DNA of 64,000 nt from Flavimaricola marinus (GTDB lineage Bacteria > Pseudomonadota > Alphaproteobacteria > Rhodobacterales > Rhodobacteraceae): NCBI RefSeq assembly GCF_900184895.1, contig NZ_FXZK01000003.1, positions 371,496 to 435,495 of the forward strand, read 5' to 3'. Every line of letters begins with the position of its first letter. The first letter of the stretch is position 1. The notes beneath the pieces are model-generated. The model made no database searches and was not told the DNA's origin. It worked only from the letters and a program-made list of their open reading frames with translations. The position numbers and the translations under genes are program-made. Of the stretch, positions 27,734 to 35,750 are shown piece by piece.

Positions 27734-30112
27734 TCAGTTGCGATTAATCACTTGTAAAACCCGTTCCGGAGTCATCGGCATTTGCCAGATCGACTTGCCC
27801 AGCGGCGACAGCGCGTCGTTGACCGCATTCATGATCGCGGCAGGGGCGCCACCGGTTCCAGCCTCGCCCGCACCCTTGGCGCCCAAGACACTGGTCTTGG
27901 TCGGCGTTTCGATGTGAGCCACTGTTATTTCAGGCATTTCCGCCGCCATGGGCACGATGTAGTCGGCCATCGTGGCGTTCATCAACTGGCCCTCGGGAGA
28001 GTAGAGACACTCCTCATACAGCGCCCCGCCGATGCCCTGAACCACGCCGCCGCGCACCTGTTCGTCGACCAGCATCGGGTTGATCACCCGACCGCAATCC
28101 TCGACAGCCCAAAAGTGCAGAACCTTGACGAAACCGGTCTCGATATCTACTTCAACATGAGCCGCCATCGCCCCGTTTGTAAACACAAAAGGGAAGTCGG
28201 AGACCCTGTAGTGACGGGTCGCGATCAGCTCTGGTTTCAGGTCCGACGGCAGCTCGTTTCCGCGGTAATAGACGGTGCGGGCAAGGTCCGCGAGCGGCAT
28301 CCGTTCGTTGTCGGTGCCAGCATCGACGACACATCCGTTTTTTATATCAAGGGCTTCGACCGGTGTTTGAAGCAAGACGCCCGCCACCTCCAGCACTTGT
28401 TCCTTCAGCGCATGGGCGGCCTGCAACATCGCTTCGCCGCCAATGCCAGCGCCCCGCGATGCCCAGGTGCCGCCGCCATAAGGGACCGTCTTGGTGTCTC
28501 CGGTTGAGACCTTAACCCGTTCAATATCCACACCAAATACGCCTGCGGCGATCTGGCCGAGGATCGCATTCGTGCCTTGTCCCTGCTCGGTGATCGAGGA
28601 TGAAATGTGAAGCGCACCGCCCGCATCCAGCCGGACGGTCGCGCCATCCTGACTGGCGATCGGCGCCCCACCGATCCCGTAGAACATCGGCGACGGATTG
28701 GTCACCTCCACCATCGAGACAAAGCCGATGCCACGGTAGACGCCAGCTTTACGCTTTGCCTCTTGATCGTCGCGTAAGCCTTTGTAATCCATAATCTCCG
28801 TGAGCTTTTCCAGCGCCTTCTGGTGGCTGAGATCGTCGAGCTTCATGCCCGAGGTGGAGTTGCGCGGATAGCTGTCGTCGGCCATCAGGTTCTTGCGGCG
28901 CACATCGACCGGATCCATCCCGATGGATCGGGCGCAGTCCTCCAGCAGGCAATCGGCGATGGCCATCGCAATAGGGTGCCCAACGGCGCGATACTGGCAC
29001 ATCAAAGTCTTGTTTTGAAACACAACTCTGCCTTTGGCGCGATAGTTCTCCATCGCGTAGGGAGCACCCGTCAGGTTGAGCACCTGATTGCACTCGATCG
29101 CGGAGGTGCGCGGATACATCGAGAACGGCCCGATGCCGGTGAGGTCGTCAAAGTCGATGCCGACGATGGTGCCTTGCTCGGAAATGCCCATCTTGGCCGT
29201 CACAACGTGATCGCGCGCGTGAATGTCGGTCATAAAGCTCTCAAGCCGGTCGGCGATGAACTTCACGGGTCTGTTCAATAGCTTAGCCGCCACTCCTGCA
29301 GCGATTTCATCGCCGTATGTGTGGATCTTGATGCCAAAGGAGCCGCCGACATCGTTGGAGATGACGCGCACGTTCTCTTCGGCGATGCCAAGGTGTTTCG
29401 AGTATATGACCTGCATCATGTGCGGTGCCTGACCAGAGTAGTAGACGGTCAGTTGCTCTTCCGACGGGTCGTAGTCACAGACCGTCCCACGCGATTCCAG
29501 CGTCACGCCGGTGTGCCGGCCAAAGCGGAACTGCCGCTCGACGACGGTGACGCCGGGCGCGGCAAAGGCGCTGTCGATATCGCCCACATCGACGGTGCGT
29601 TCCCAAGCAAGGTTGCTGTCGAATTCGCTATGCAGAACTGGGGTTTCGGCATCCAGCGCGGTCTCGGAATCGACGACGGCGGGCAGTTCTTCGAGGTCCG
29701 GGTCGATCAATTCGCAGGCGTCTTCGGCCTGTGCCCGGGTCTGCGCGATGACCATAACGAGGGGCTCGCCCTGCCACCGGGCCGCATCCACCGCAAGCGG
29801 GTGCTGCGGGGCAGAGCGGAGCCCGGCCAGATGGCTCAGCACCCCGACATAGGGTGTCACGTGCTTCGAAAGCTCCGCGCCGGTATAGACCGCGACTACA
29901 CCGGGCGCTGCGCGGGCCTCGGTCACGTCAATTCCGTTGATCTTGGCGTGCGCATAGGGCGAACGATAGAACGCCGCATGGACCATGCGGGGCAGTTGCA
30001 GATCGTCGACGAAGCGTCCCCGGCCGGCGAGGAGCCGGGCCGCATCCGCACGAGGGGTGGGCTGTCCGATGTAGCTGTTCGGCTTGTCAAAGATCATGGC
30101 TGGACCGGTCAT
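27734..30112 (-). CDS. Molybdenum hydroxylase large subunit (xanthine dehydrogenase/CoxL-like)
   Basis: A 792-residue molybdopterin-binding subunit. It begins with FDKPNSYIGQPTPRADAARL and LLAGRGRFVDDLQLP. The catalytic Glu is in GAKGAGEAGTGGAPAAI near the C-terminus. The active-site loop reads CQYRAVGHPIAMAI, so it lacks the AYXCSFR loop of true CO dehydrogenase. It belongs with hydroxylases of N-heterocycles or aldehydes. The open frame reaches 30301, but the ATG at 30112 overlaps the small-subunit stop. It is the third gene of the operon. Confidence 0.92.
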   Translation of the reverse strand: MTGPAMIFDKPNSYIGQPTPRADAARLLAGRGRFVDDLQLPRMVHAAFYRSPYAHAKINGIDVTEARAAPGVVAVYTGAELSKHVTPYVGVLSHLAGLRSAPQHPLAVDAARWQGEPLVMVIAQTRAQAEDACELIDPDLEELPAVVDSETALDAETPVLHSEFDSNLAWERTVDVGDIDSAFAAPGVTVVERQFRFGRHTGVTLESRGTVCDYDPSEEQLTVYYSGQAPHMMQVIYSKHLGIAEENVRVISNDVGGSFGIKIHTYGDEIAAGVAAKLLNRPVKFIADRLESFMTDIHARDHVVTAKMGISEQGTIVGIDFDDLTGIGPFSMYPRTSAIECNQVLNLTGAPYAMENYRAKGRVVFQNKTLMCQYRAVGHPIAMAIADCLLEDCARSIGMDPVDVRRKNLMADDSYPRNSTSGMKLDDLSHQKALEKLTEIMDYKGLRDDQEAKRKAGVYRGIGFVSMVEVTNPSPMFYGIGGAPIASQDGATVRLDAGGALHISSSITEQGQGTNAILGQIAAGVFGVDIERVKVSTGDTKTVPYGGGTWASRGAGIGGEAMLQAAHALKEQVLEVAGVLLQTPVEALDIKNGCVVDAGTDNERMPLADLARTVYYRGNELPSDLKPELIATRHYRVSDFPFVFTNGAMAAHVEVDIETGFVKVLHFWAVEDCGRVINPMLVDEQVRGGVVQGIGGALYEECLYSPEGQLMNATMADYIVPMAAEMPEITVAHIETPTKTSVLGAKGAGEAGTGGAPAAIMNAVNDALSPLGKSIWQMPMTPERVLQVINRN

Positions 30113-30603
30113 GCGCCTGCCTCCTCGGTGGTCGCGTTTTCGGTGATGACGTCGCAGATCGCCTCGACGATGGACTGGTATCCGGTGCATCGGCAGTAAT
30201 TGCCCGAGATATGCTCGCGGATCGCCGCCTTGTCGGCCGCGCCGCCCGCGTCGATATAGCTGAGCGCAGAGGCCAACATGCCGGGTGTGCAAAAGCCGCA
30301 TTGCAGGGCGTTGCGCGCCGTGAAGGACCGGATCAGGGCAGCAGAGCGCCCGGAGTCCGAGAGGCCTTCTACCGTTGTGACTTCGGTCCCGTCAGCTTGG
30401 ACGGCCAGCATCAGGCAGCCGCGCACCGCGTCGCCGTTGACCTCCACAGTGCAGGCCCCGCAGACCCCGTGTTCGCAGCCGACGTGGCTGCCTGTCAGTC
30501 CGACGTCATGTCGAAGAAAGTCGACTAGATTCAGCCGCACGGGCACGGTCGCCGTGATGTCTTCGCCGTTGATTTTCAGGGTGATGTTGGCGGTTTTGCT
30601 CAT
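30109..30603 (-). CDS. Molybdenum hydroxylase [2Fe-2S] small subunit (CoxS-like)
   Basis: A 164-residue protein with two [2Fe-2S] domains. The plant-ferredoxin cluster is HVGCEHGVCGACTVEVNG with a fourth Cys in RGCLML. The C-terminal cluster is LQCGFCTPGMLAS and NYCRCTGYQSIVE. It passes electrons from the molybdenum site to the FAD subunit. Both its boundaries overlap neighbours by four bases, consistent with a tight three-subunit operon. Confidence 0.95.
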   Translation of the reverse strand: MSKTANITLKINGEDITATVPVRLNLVDFLRHDVGLTGSHVGCEHGVCGACTVEVNGDAVRGCLMLAVQADGTEVTTVEGLSDSGRSAALIRSFTARNALQCGFCTPGMLASALSYIDAGGAADKAAIREHISGNYCRCTGYQSIVEAICDVITENATTEEAGA

Positions 30604-31442
30604 GTCAGCATCTCCTTGAGTGCCCGCTTCAGCGCGACGCCTGCGTAGTGGGCGCGGGTTTCGGCGGTGATCTTGGTGTCGCCCTGAAAGTCGATCTCGG
30701 ACAAGTGCGACAGGGCGCCGGCGATGTCCGTACCGTCGGTGCCGTTGAGCGCATCTTCCAACGCGGTGACGCGCAAGGCGCGGTCCGCCACGCCGAAGAA
30801 GCCGATCCTCAGCCCGGCGAGTGGGGCGATGCCACTGGAACGGATGGCAACGCCCGCCATTGCGTAATCGCCGTGGCGTTGCACCAATTCGTGAAAGCCG
30901 AAGCTGTCGCCCGGTTCGATCTTTGGCAGCAGAATGCTGGTGATCAGTTCGTCCGGTTCGCAGGCGGTTTCATAATATCCAAGGAAATAGTCGTCGGCGG
31001 CCACGTCTCGTGGGCCGTTCGGCCCGTCGAGCGAAATCACGGCGCCCAAGGCCAAGAGGATCGCCGGCATCTCGGCGGCCGGATCGGCCAGCGCGACGCT
31101 GCCACCGATGGTGCCGCGGTTGCGGATCGCATCGTGGGCAATGTGGGGCAGGGCGGCGGCGACCAGCGGTTGGATCTTTGCGAGATCGGGAAACGCCTCA
31201 AGTTCGCAGTAGCGCGTCATCGCGCCGATCCTCAGACCCTGTGGCGTCTGCTCGAGGCCGCGCAGTTCGGGCAGGCCGGACAGATCCACCAGCATCTCGG
31301 GCGTCGAAATCCGGAAGTTGAGCATCGGCATCAGGCTTTGGCCTCCTGCAAGCGGCTGTGCGCCGCCTTCGCCTGCTGCAAGAAGTGCCAGTGCCTCTTG
31401 CAGTGAACTCGGCCGCGCATAGTCGAAATCGGGCGCTTTCAT
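30600..31442 (-). CDS. Molybdenum hydroxylase FAD-binding subunit (CoxM-like)
   Basis: A 280-residue FAD subunit of the xanthine dehydrogenase family. The FAD motifs PLAGGQSLMPMLNFR and RNRGTIGGSVALADPAAEMP are both intact, and the C-terminal CO_deh_flav domain follows. GGGGGA is present upstream of the ATG. It is the first gene of the operon. The regulatory copy TTATCGAATTATAA lies 75 bases before it. No dedicated MoCo maturation gene (xdhC/coxD type) is present in the window, so maturation must come from elsewhere. Confidence 0.93.
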   Translation of the reverse strand: MKAPDFDYARPSSLQEALALLAAGEGGAQPLAGGQSLMPMLNFRISTPEMLVDLSGLPELRGLEQTPQGLRIGAMTRYCELEAFPDLAKIQPLVAAALPHIAHDAIRNRGTIGGSVALADPAAEMPAILLALGAVISLDGPNGPRDVAADDYFLGYYETACEPDELITSILLPKIEPGDSFGFHELVQRHGDYAMAGVAIRSSGIAPLAGLRIGFFGVADRALRVTALEDALNGTDGTDIAGALSHLSEIDFQGDTKITAETRAHYAGVALKRALKEMLT

Positions 31443-31516
31443 GTGATTTGATCCCCCCTTTGCGGTCTCGCGGGGTGAAGGGCCACACCGGTCGACCGAC
31501 GATCTTTCACGCTAAG

Positions 31517-31530
31517 TTATCGAATTATAA
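31517..31530. promoter_or_regulatory. TTATC...GATAA-type operator, copy 4
   Basis: TTATCGAATTATAA lies between the hydroxylase operon start and the TetR stop. Its reverse complement differs from the copy at 20271-20284 by a single base. Confidence 0.6.
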
Positions 31531-31624
31531 ATTAGGATCAAGCGCCGAAGTGTCGCCAGCCCGAAAGGTGCGTCCTTCGGTGATCCTGAGCGTTGCGATT
31601 TTCGGCAAACGTGGGAAAGGCTGG

Positions 31625-32278
31625 CTAGGTATCGTTGGCGAGTTTGCCCGGAAGGACCGCCAAGAGTGCCTCGATAGCCGTCGCAATGACGGTGTCCTGG
31701 TCGTCCGAAACATTGCTTTCGTAGATCAGTTTGCGCACGCCGTAGTAGAAAATGCCGCCATGCATCGTCCAGACAAATTCGACCTGGGCGTCGGTCGCCT
31801 CGGCGGGGGGCAATCCGGCTTCGTGGCGGGCTTCGGCGACGATCGGCTCTAGAATGCGGCTCCGCACCAGACGCAGATAGCGGCGGTTGATGTCGACCCC
31901 CTTGAGGCCCGAAAACAGAAAGATCCGCATCCACTCCCGGTTGAAGATCACGTCGGTATATACGTTGTAGAACTCGTTCAGCCTGTCGCTCAACGGGCGG
32001 CTACGGTCCGCCAGAAGATCGCCCCATTCCGGCTGCCACCGTTTGACATAAACGGCATCATAGACCTCTGAGATCAGATCCTCTTTCGACGGAAAGTAGC
32101 GGTAGAGCAGGGGCTGCGTCACCCCTAGTTTCTTGGCCAACCCGCGGGTCGAACTTTCGAATCCCTCCTCGGCGAAGAAATCGATCGCCTTGAGGATGAA
32201 TTCCTGTCGCCGTTCGGCGGAGGGAAGCCTGCGCCGTTTAGGCTCTGCTTCTGGAGATTTGTCCTTGGCCAAGGTCAC
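31625..32278 (-). CDS. TetR family transcriptional regulator
   Basis: A 217-residue TetR protein. The N-terminal HTH runs from RRQEFILKAIDFFAEEGFES through TRGLAKKLGVTQPLLYRYF to FPSKEDLISEVYDAVY. The C-terminal ligand domain has no recognisable specificity. It is translated with the OsmC gene (ATGA overlap), whose promoter carries a copy of the 14-bp operator. This suggests autoregulation and makes it the best candidate for the protein binding all six copies. Confidence 0.9.
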   Translation of the reverse strand: MTLAKDKSPEAEPKRRRLPSAERRQEFILKAIDFFAEEGFESSTRGLAKKLGVTQPLLYRYFPSKEDLISEVYDAVYVKRWQPEWGDLLADRSRPLSDRLNEFYNVYTDVIFNREWMRIFLFSGLKGVDINRRYLRLVRSRILEPIVAEARHEAGLPPAEATDAQVEFVWTMHGGIFYYGVRKLIYESNVSDDQDTVIATAIEALLAVLPGKLANDT

Positions 32279-32766
32279 GCATCCTGCCAGTTCTCCCCGA
32301 TCTTCAATTTGTGCCCCACCGCGAGGCCCTGCATCAGGGTGGTTTCGATAAAGCAGCCTTTCTTGGCGGCGTCCAGAAGCCTGTGTTGATCTTGTGCGGA
32401 GGCTGTGCTGTCAAGGTCAACATCGAGTTCGAAGCCGACTGGGGAGGTCGTGTAGGGCTCGTTGCCGACCTGTTCGCCGTTCCAATGCAGCTTGGCGCGC
32501 ACCGCGACGGCGCCGACGGGCACGTCCAACCGTTTGGAAAAGGCCCGGATCTGCGTCATCAGGCATCCCGTCAGAGCCGCGGTGAACAGCGCGAGCGGTG
32601 GCGGAGCCGTGCCGTCGCCGCCGTGGAACGGGCCCTCGTCCGTGGCCAATTCGAACCGTTCCTTCATGGCGGGCCATTCGACCGAGATATCGTTGCGCAT
32701 CTTGCCCGAAGCCTTTCCGACCCCTTCAAAGATCACCTCGAAACGTTTGATTTTGTCGTCGGCCAT
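32275..32766 (-). CDS. OsmC family protein
   Basis: A 163-residue OsmC/Ohr-fold protein. The two conserved Cys are present, in TAALTGCLMTQIRAFSKRL and DAAKKGCFIETTLMQG. Such Cys pairs reduce organic hydroperoxides, though some members act in other roles. The frame opens at 32847, but the ATG at 32766 has GGAGAG upstream. It is the first gene of the TetR operon. An operator copy lies about 20 bases upstream of its start. Confidence 0.85.
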   Translation of the reverse strand: MADDKIKRFEVIFEGVGKASGKMRNDISVEWPAMKERFELATDEGPFHGGDGTAPPPLALFTAALTGCLMTQIRAFSKRLDVPVGAVAVRAKLHWNGEQVGNEPYTTSPVGFELDVDLDSTASAQDQHRLLDAAKKGCFIETTLMQGLAVGHKLKIGENWQDA

Positions 32767-32786
32767 TCGGCTCTCCATCGGTTTGG

Positions 32787-32800
32787 TTATCAACTGATAA
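32787..32800. promoter_or_regulatory. TTATCAACTGATAA operator, copy 5
   Basis: This is the most symmetric copy: TTATCA and TGATAA are perfect reverse complements around an AC centre. It lies 20 bases before the OsmC start, in the divergent gap shared with the cyclase gene. Confidence 0.7.
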
Positions 32801-32861
32801 AGAGCAGCATTTGCGTGTCGGTGACAAGCTCGAAAGCAGATTGACAACCACGAGAAATAAG

Positions 32862-32875
32862 TTGTCAGTTGATAA
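32862..32875. promoter_or_regulatory. TTGTCAGTTGATAA operator, copy 6
   Basis: It lies 26 bases before the cyclase ATG, in the same gap as copy 5. The half-site TTGATAA matches copy 5 read on the other strand. Confidence 0.65.
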
Positions 32876-32901
32876 ATAAGCGCAACGAGGGGAAGAATAC
32901 G

Positions 32902-33858
32902 ATGGCCAAGCTGACTCGCCAGGATATCTACGACACTGCCAAAGAGCTTTCCAATTGGGGCCGCTGGGGCGACGACGATCAGATCGGTACGCTCAACAAT
33001 GTGAGCCCCGAAGACGTGGTCAACGCGGCCAAGCTGATCCGCAAGGGCAAGACCTTCGCGCTAGGGCTCGACCTCAAGGAAAAGATCCAGTCGGGTCTTT
33101 TTGGGGGACGCTGGAACATGATCCATCAGATGCTCGCCACCGGCACCGATGCCGTCGTCGGAGAGCAGGACGGCGACGGAAAAGCCTATCTGCGCTATGC
33201 CGATGACGCCATCAACCTGCCGTGCCAGGGCAGCACCCAATGGGACGCGCTGTGCCACATTTTCCTCGATGACAAGATGTATAACGGCTATCCGGCGACC
33301 GACGTCACCGTGAACGGCGCCAAGCGTTTGGGCATCGAAAACGTCCGCGACAAGATGGTCGGCCGTGGTGTTCTGCTCGATGTCGCTCGCTGGAAAGGGC
33401 TCGATAGCCTCGCCGATGGTTATCCCATTACGAATGCCGATCTGGATGGCTGTGCGGCCGCGCAGGGGGTCGAAATCCGCAAGGGTGATTTCGTGATCGT
33501 GCGCACCGGTCATCAAGAACGCTGCCTCGCGGCCGGCGATTGGGCTGGCTACGCGGGCGGTGACGCTCCCGGTCTCGCCTTTGAGACGGCCCATTGGATC
33601 AAGGGCAACGACATTGCAGCGATTTGCGCGGATACATGGGGCTGCGAGGTTCGCCCGAACGAGACCGATGAGGCCAATCAGCCGTGGCACTGGGTGGTGA
33701 TTCCCGCCATCGGAATCTCGATGGGCGAGATCTTCTACGTGAAGGAGCTGGCTGAGGACTGCGCCGAGGACGGTGTTTACGAGTTCTTCTTCACCGCACC
33801 ACCGCTGCACATTCCGGGCGCGGCCGGATCCCCCATCAATCCACAGGCCATCAAGTGA
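32902..33858 (+). CDS. Cyclase family protein (putative amide or lactone hydrolase)
   Basis: A 318-residue member of the cyclase/kynurenine-formamidase-like superfamily. The metal-site motif here is QGSTQWDALCHIF, where many members have HxGTHxDAPxH. KGDFVIVRTGHQERCL and GDAPGLAFETAHWIKGNDIA are further family blocks. Relatives include isatin hydrolase and aryl formamidase, which open or hydrolyse N-containing ring products. The ATG at 32902 has GAGGGGA upstream; an in-frame 32869 start overlaps the operator. Its stop overlaps the next gene. Confidence 0.85.
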   Translation: MAKLTRQDIYDTAKELSNWGRWGDDDQIGTLNNVSPEDVVNAAKLIRKGKTFALGLDLKEKIQSGLFGGRWNMIHQMLATGTDAVVGEQDGDGKAYLRYADDAINLPCQGSTQWDALCHIFLDDKMYNGYPATDVTVNGAKRLGIENVRDKMVGRGVLLDVARWKGLDSLADGYPITNADLDGCAAAQGVEIRKGDFVIVRTGHQERCLAAGDWAGYAGGDAPGLAFETAHWIKGNDIAAICADTWGCEVRPNETDEANQPWHWVVIPAIGISMGEIFYVKELAEDCAEDGVYEFFFTAPPLHIPGAAGSPINPQAIK

Positions 33859-34499
33859 TCCTCTGGGGCCGTGCATCCTCGGTCAACGTTCAAAAGGTGC
33901 TTTGGGCGCTCGATGAATTCGGCGCGACTTACGAGCATCGCATCGTCGGAGGGAAGTACGGCGGATTCGACGATCCCGACTTTGCGAAACTCAGCCCGAT
34001 AAAGCGGATTCCGGTCCTCGAGGATGGTGGCCTAGGCGTCTGGGAAAGCCACGCTGTTCTGCGCCATCTGGCCCGGCGTCTGCCTGACCATCCGCTGGGG
34101 CGGAGTTACGCCGATTTCACGCAAGCGGCGCAGATCGATTCGTGGCTGGATTTCGTCACCTCGACGCTGCAGCCGCCGTTTATCGGCCTGTTTTGGCAGC
34201 TCGTCCGCATGACGGAAGCGCAGCGAAACCTCGCGCTGGTCGAGGCGCATCTTGCCGCCCTGACCGAAGGGTTGACGGTGCTTGAAACGGTGCTGGCGGA
34301 CGGACGCGACCATCTGGTCGGCTCTGATTTGAGCATTGCCGACATCGGCGTTGCCACGATGCTGTACCGGCTTTTTGACGTGGCCCCTCAACTGAGCCAG
34401 ACTGCTCCGAAGGTATCCGCCTGGCATGCCAAAATGGCGGCGCGACCTGCCTACGCGCGGCATGTCGCTGTCGGCTACGATGAATTGCGCCCGGCGTAA
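33855..34499 (+). CDS. Glutathione S-transferase family protein
   Basis: A 214-residue two-domain GST. The N-terminus ILWGRASSVNVQKVLWALDEF has the SSVNV (S-x-N) active-site segment of the bacterial GST group related to maleylpyruvate isomerases. SPIKRIPVLEDGGL holds the cis-Pro, WESHAVLRHL binds glutathione, and the helical domain ends with DLSIADIGVATMLYRLFDV. It starts inside the cyclase 3' end (4-base overlap), so the two act in the same pathway. It could be an isomerase or a detoxifier. Confidence 0.87.
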   Translation: MILWGRASSVNVQKVLWALDEFGATYEHRIVGGKYGGFDDPDFAKLSPIKRIPVLEDGGLGVWESHAVLRHLARRLPDHPLGRSYADFTQAAQIDSWLDFVTSTLQPPFIGLFWQLVRMTEAQRNLALVEAHLAALTEGLTVLETVLADGRDHLVGSDLSIADIGVATMLYRLFDVAPQLSQTAPKVSAWHAKMAARPAYARHVAVGYDELRPA

Positions 34500-34525
34500 C
34501 CGCCCAACGGAAAGGTTTGCCCATC

Positions 34526-35362
34526 ATGGAGCTGTTTCTGAGCCTGACTGACGGGTTCACGCTGCCGATCCTTGGCATGCTGATTTTCGCCGGCGCGTGC
34601 ATCGGGATATTGGCAGGCATCTTTGGTGTCGGCGGCGGCGCGGTGAGCGTTCCGGTGTTCTTCGAAACATTCCGGGCGACCGGGGTGACGGACGATATCG
34701 CCATGCCGCTGGCTGTCGGCACTTCGCTTGCGATGATCATTCCAACTTCGATCCTATCGGCGCGATCCCATGCCGCACGCGGCACGGTGGACATGTCGGT
34801 CATCAGGGCGTGGGCGGTGCCTGTGTTCGTCGGGGTCGCGATCGGCAGCGTTATCGCGCGCTATGCCGATCCGGTGGTCTTTCAGGCCGTCTTCGTCTTG
34901 GTCGCGGGCGTCAACTCATTCAAGATGCTCTTCGGTTCGGCAGGGTGGAAGCTGCGCGACACCATGCCGGGCCGTATCGGCAACAGCATCTACGGTTTGA
35001 TCACCGGCCTGCTTTCCGCCCTGATGGGAATCGGAGGCGGCGCGATCTCGAACTTAATTTTGACGTTGAACGGCAAACCGGTGCGAGAAGCCGTCTCGAC
35101 CTCGGCCGGGGTAGGGGTGATTATCGCCATACCGGGCACTGTCGGCTATGTCATCGCAGGGTGGGGCAAGACCGGCCTCCCACCGGATGCCGTGGGGTTC
35201 GTGTCCGTGATGGCACTCGTTCTCACCTTGCCGGCAGCGATGCTGACAACCCGGGTGGGCGTCTCACTGGCGCACAGTTTGCCACAATCGATCCTGGGCA
35301 AGCTTTTTGGCCTGTTTCTGGCATTGGTTTGCATCCGATTCTTGATTGAGATCTTCGGCTGA
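34526..35362 (+). CDS. TauE/SafE family sulfite exporter-like permease
   Basis: A 278-residue membrane protein with eight hydrophobic helices and the repeated TauE/SafE pattern: FAGACIGILAGIFGVGGGAVSVP in the first half and GLITGLLSALMGIGGGAISNL in the second. The start could be the TTG at 34517, but the ATG at 34526 has GGAAAGG upstream and is preferred. It may export sulfite or an organic anion released in catabolism. It follows the GST by 26 bases and is the last gene of the region. Confidence 0.88.
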   Translation: MELFLSLTDGFTLPILGMLIFAGACIGILAGIFGVGGGAVSVPVFFETFRATGVTDDIAMPLAVGTSLAMIIPTSILSARSHAARGTVDMSVIRAWAVPVFVGVAIGSVIARYADPVVFQAVFVLVAGVNSFKMLFGSAGWKLRDTMPGRIGNSIYGLITGLLSALMGIGGGAISNLILTLNGKPVREAVSTSAGVGVIIAIPGTVGYVIAGWGKTGLPPDAVGFVSVMALVLTLPAAMLTTRVGVSLAHSLPQSILGKLFGLFLALVCIRFLIEIFG

Positions 35363-35533
35363 GCCGTCCGATTTCGCGGCCGGCTCCATCGCCTCAATGG
35401 GGCGGAAAGCTCTGCAACATCATACCGAGTGCGATGATAATGCATAATCAGAGCAAAAGCCTATGGACACCCACGCGCACCTCGCCTAATACGCTCCCAC
35501 CCGACGAGTTGGACAGCCCAACTCGCCTCCGGT

Positions 35534-35608
35534 GCCCGGGTAGCTCAGGGGTAGAGCAGTGGATTGAAAATCCTCGTGTCGGTGGTTCGATTCCGCCCCC
35601 GGGCACCA
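35534..35608 (+). tRNA. tRNA-Phe (anticodon GAA)
   Basis: The cloverleaf is complete: acceptor GCCCGGG pairs with CCCGGGC, the D arm is GCTCAGGGGTAGAGC, the anticodon loop TTGAAAA carries GAA, and the T arm is GGTGGTTCGATTCCGCC. CCA is encoded. It is 75 nt long. The last 45 bases serve as an integration site, yet the gene remains intact because the inserted element restores the 3' end. Confidence 0.97.
35564..35608 (+). repeat. Left attachment site (att) within tRNA-Phe
   Basis: The 45-base segment from the anticodon loop (TTGAAAA) to CCA matches 46780-46824 at 44 of 45 positions. Confidence 0.9.
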
Positions 35609-35750
35609 TTTAAATCAAGCGAAAACAACATGTTGCGAGTTGATGAGCTTGTTGTGTGATCGCCCAATATGAGCCGGGGTATCATTGGGGTAGCAATCTG
35701 CGCGTTTAGGTATCCAGCAAGCCGATAAAGATGCGTTTGCGCATATTGGC

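Noticed and set aside
27734..31442. Aerobic CO dehydrogenase
   Set aside because: The AYXCSFR active-site loop is absent; the subunits fit the wider hydroxylase family.
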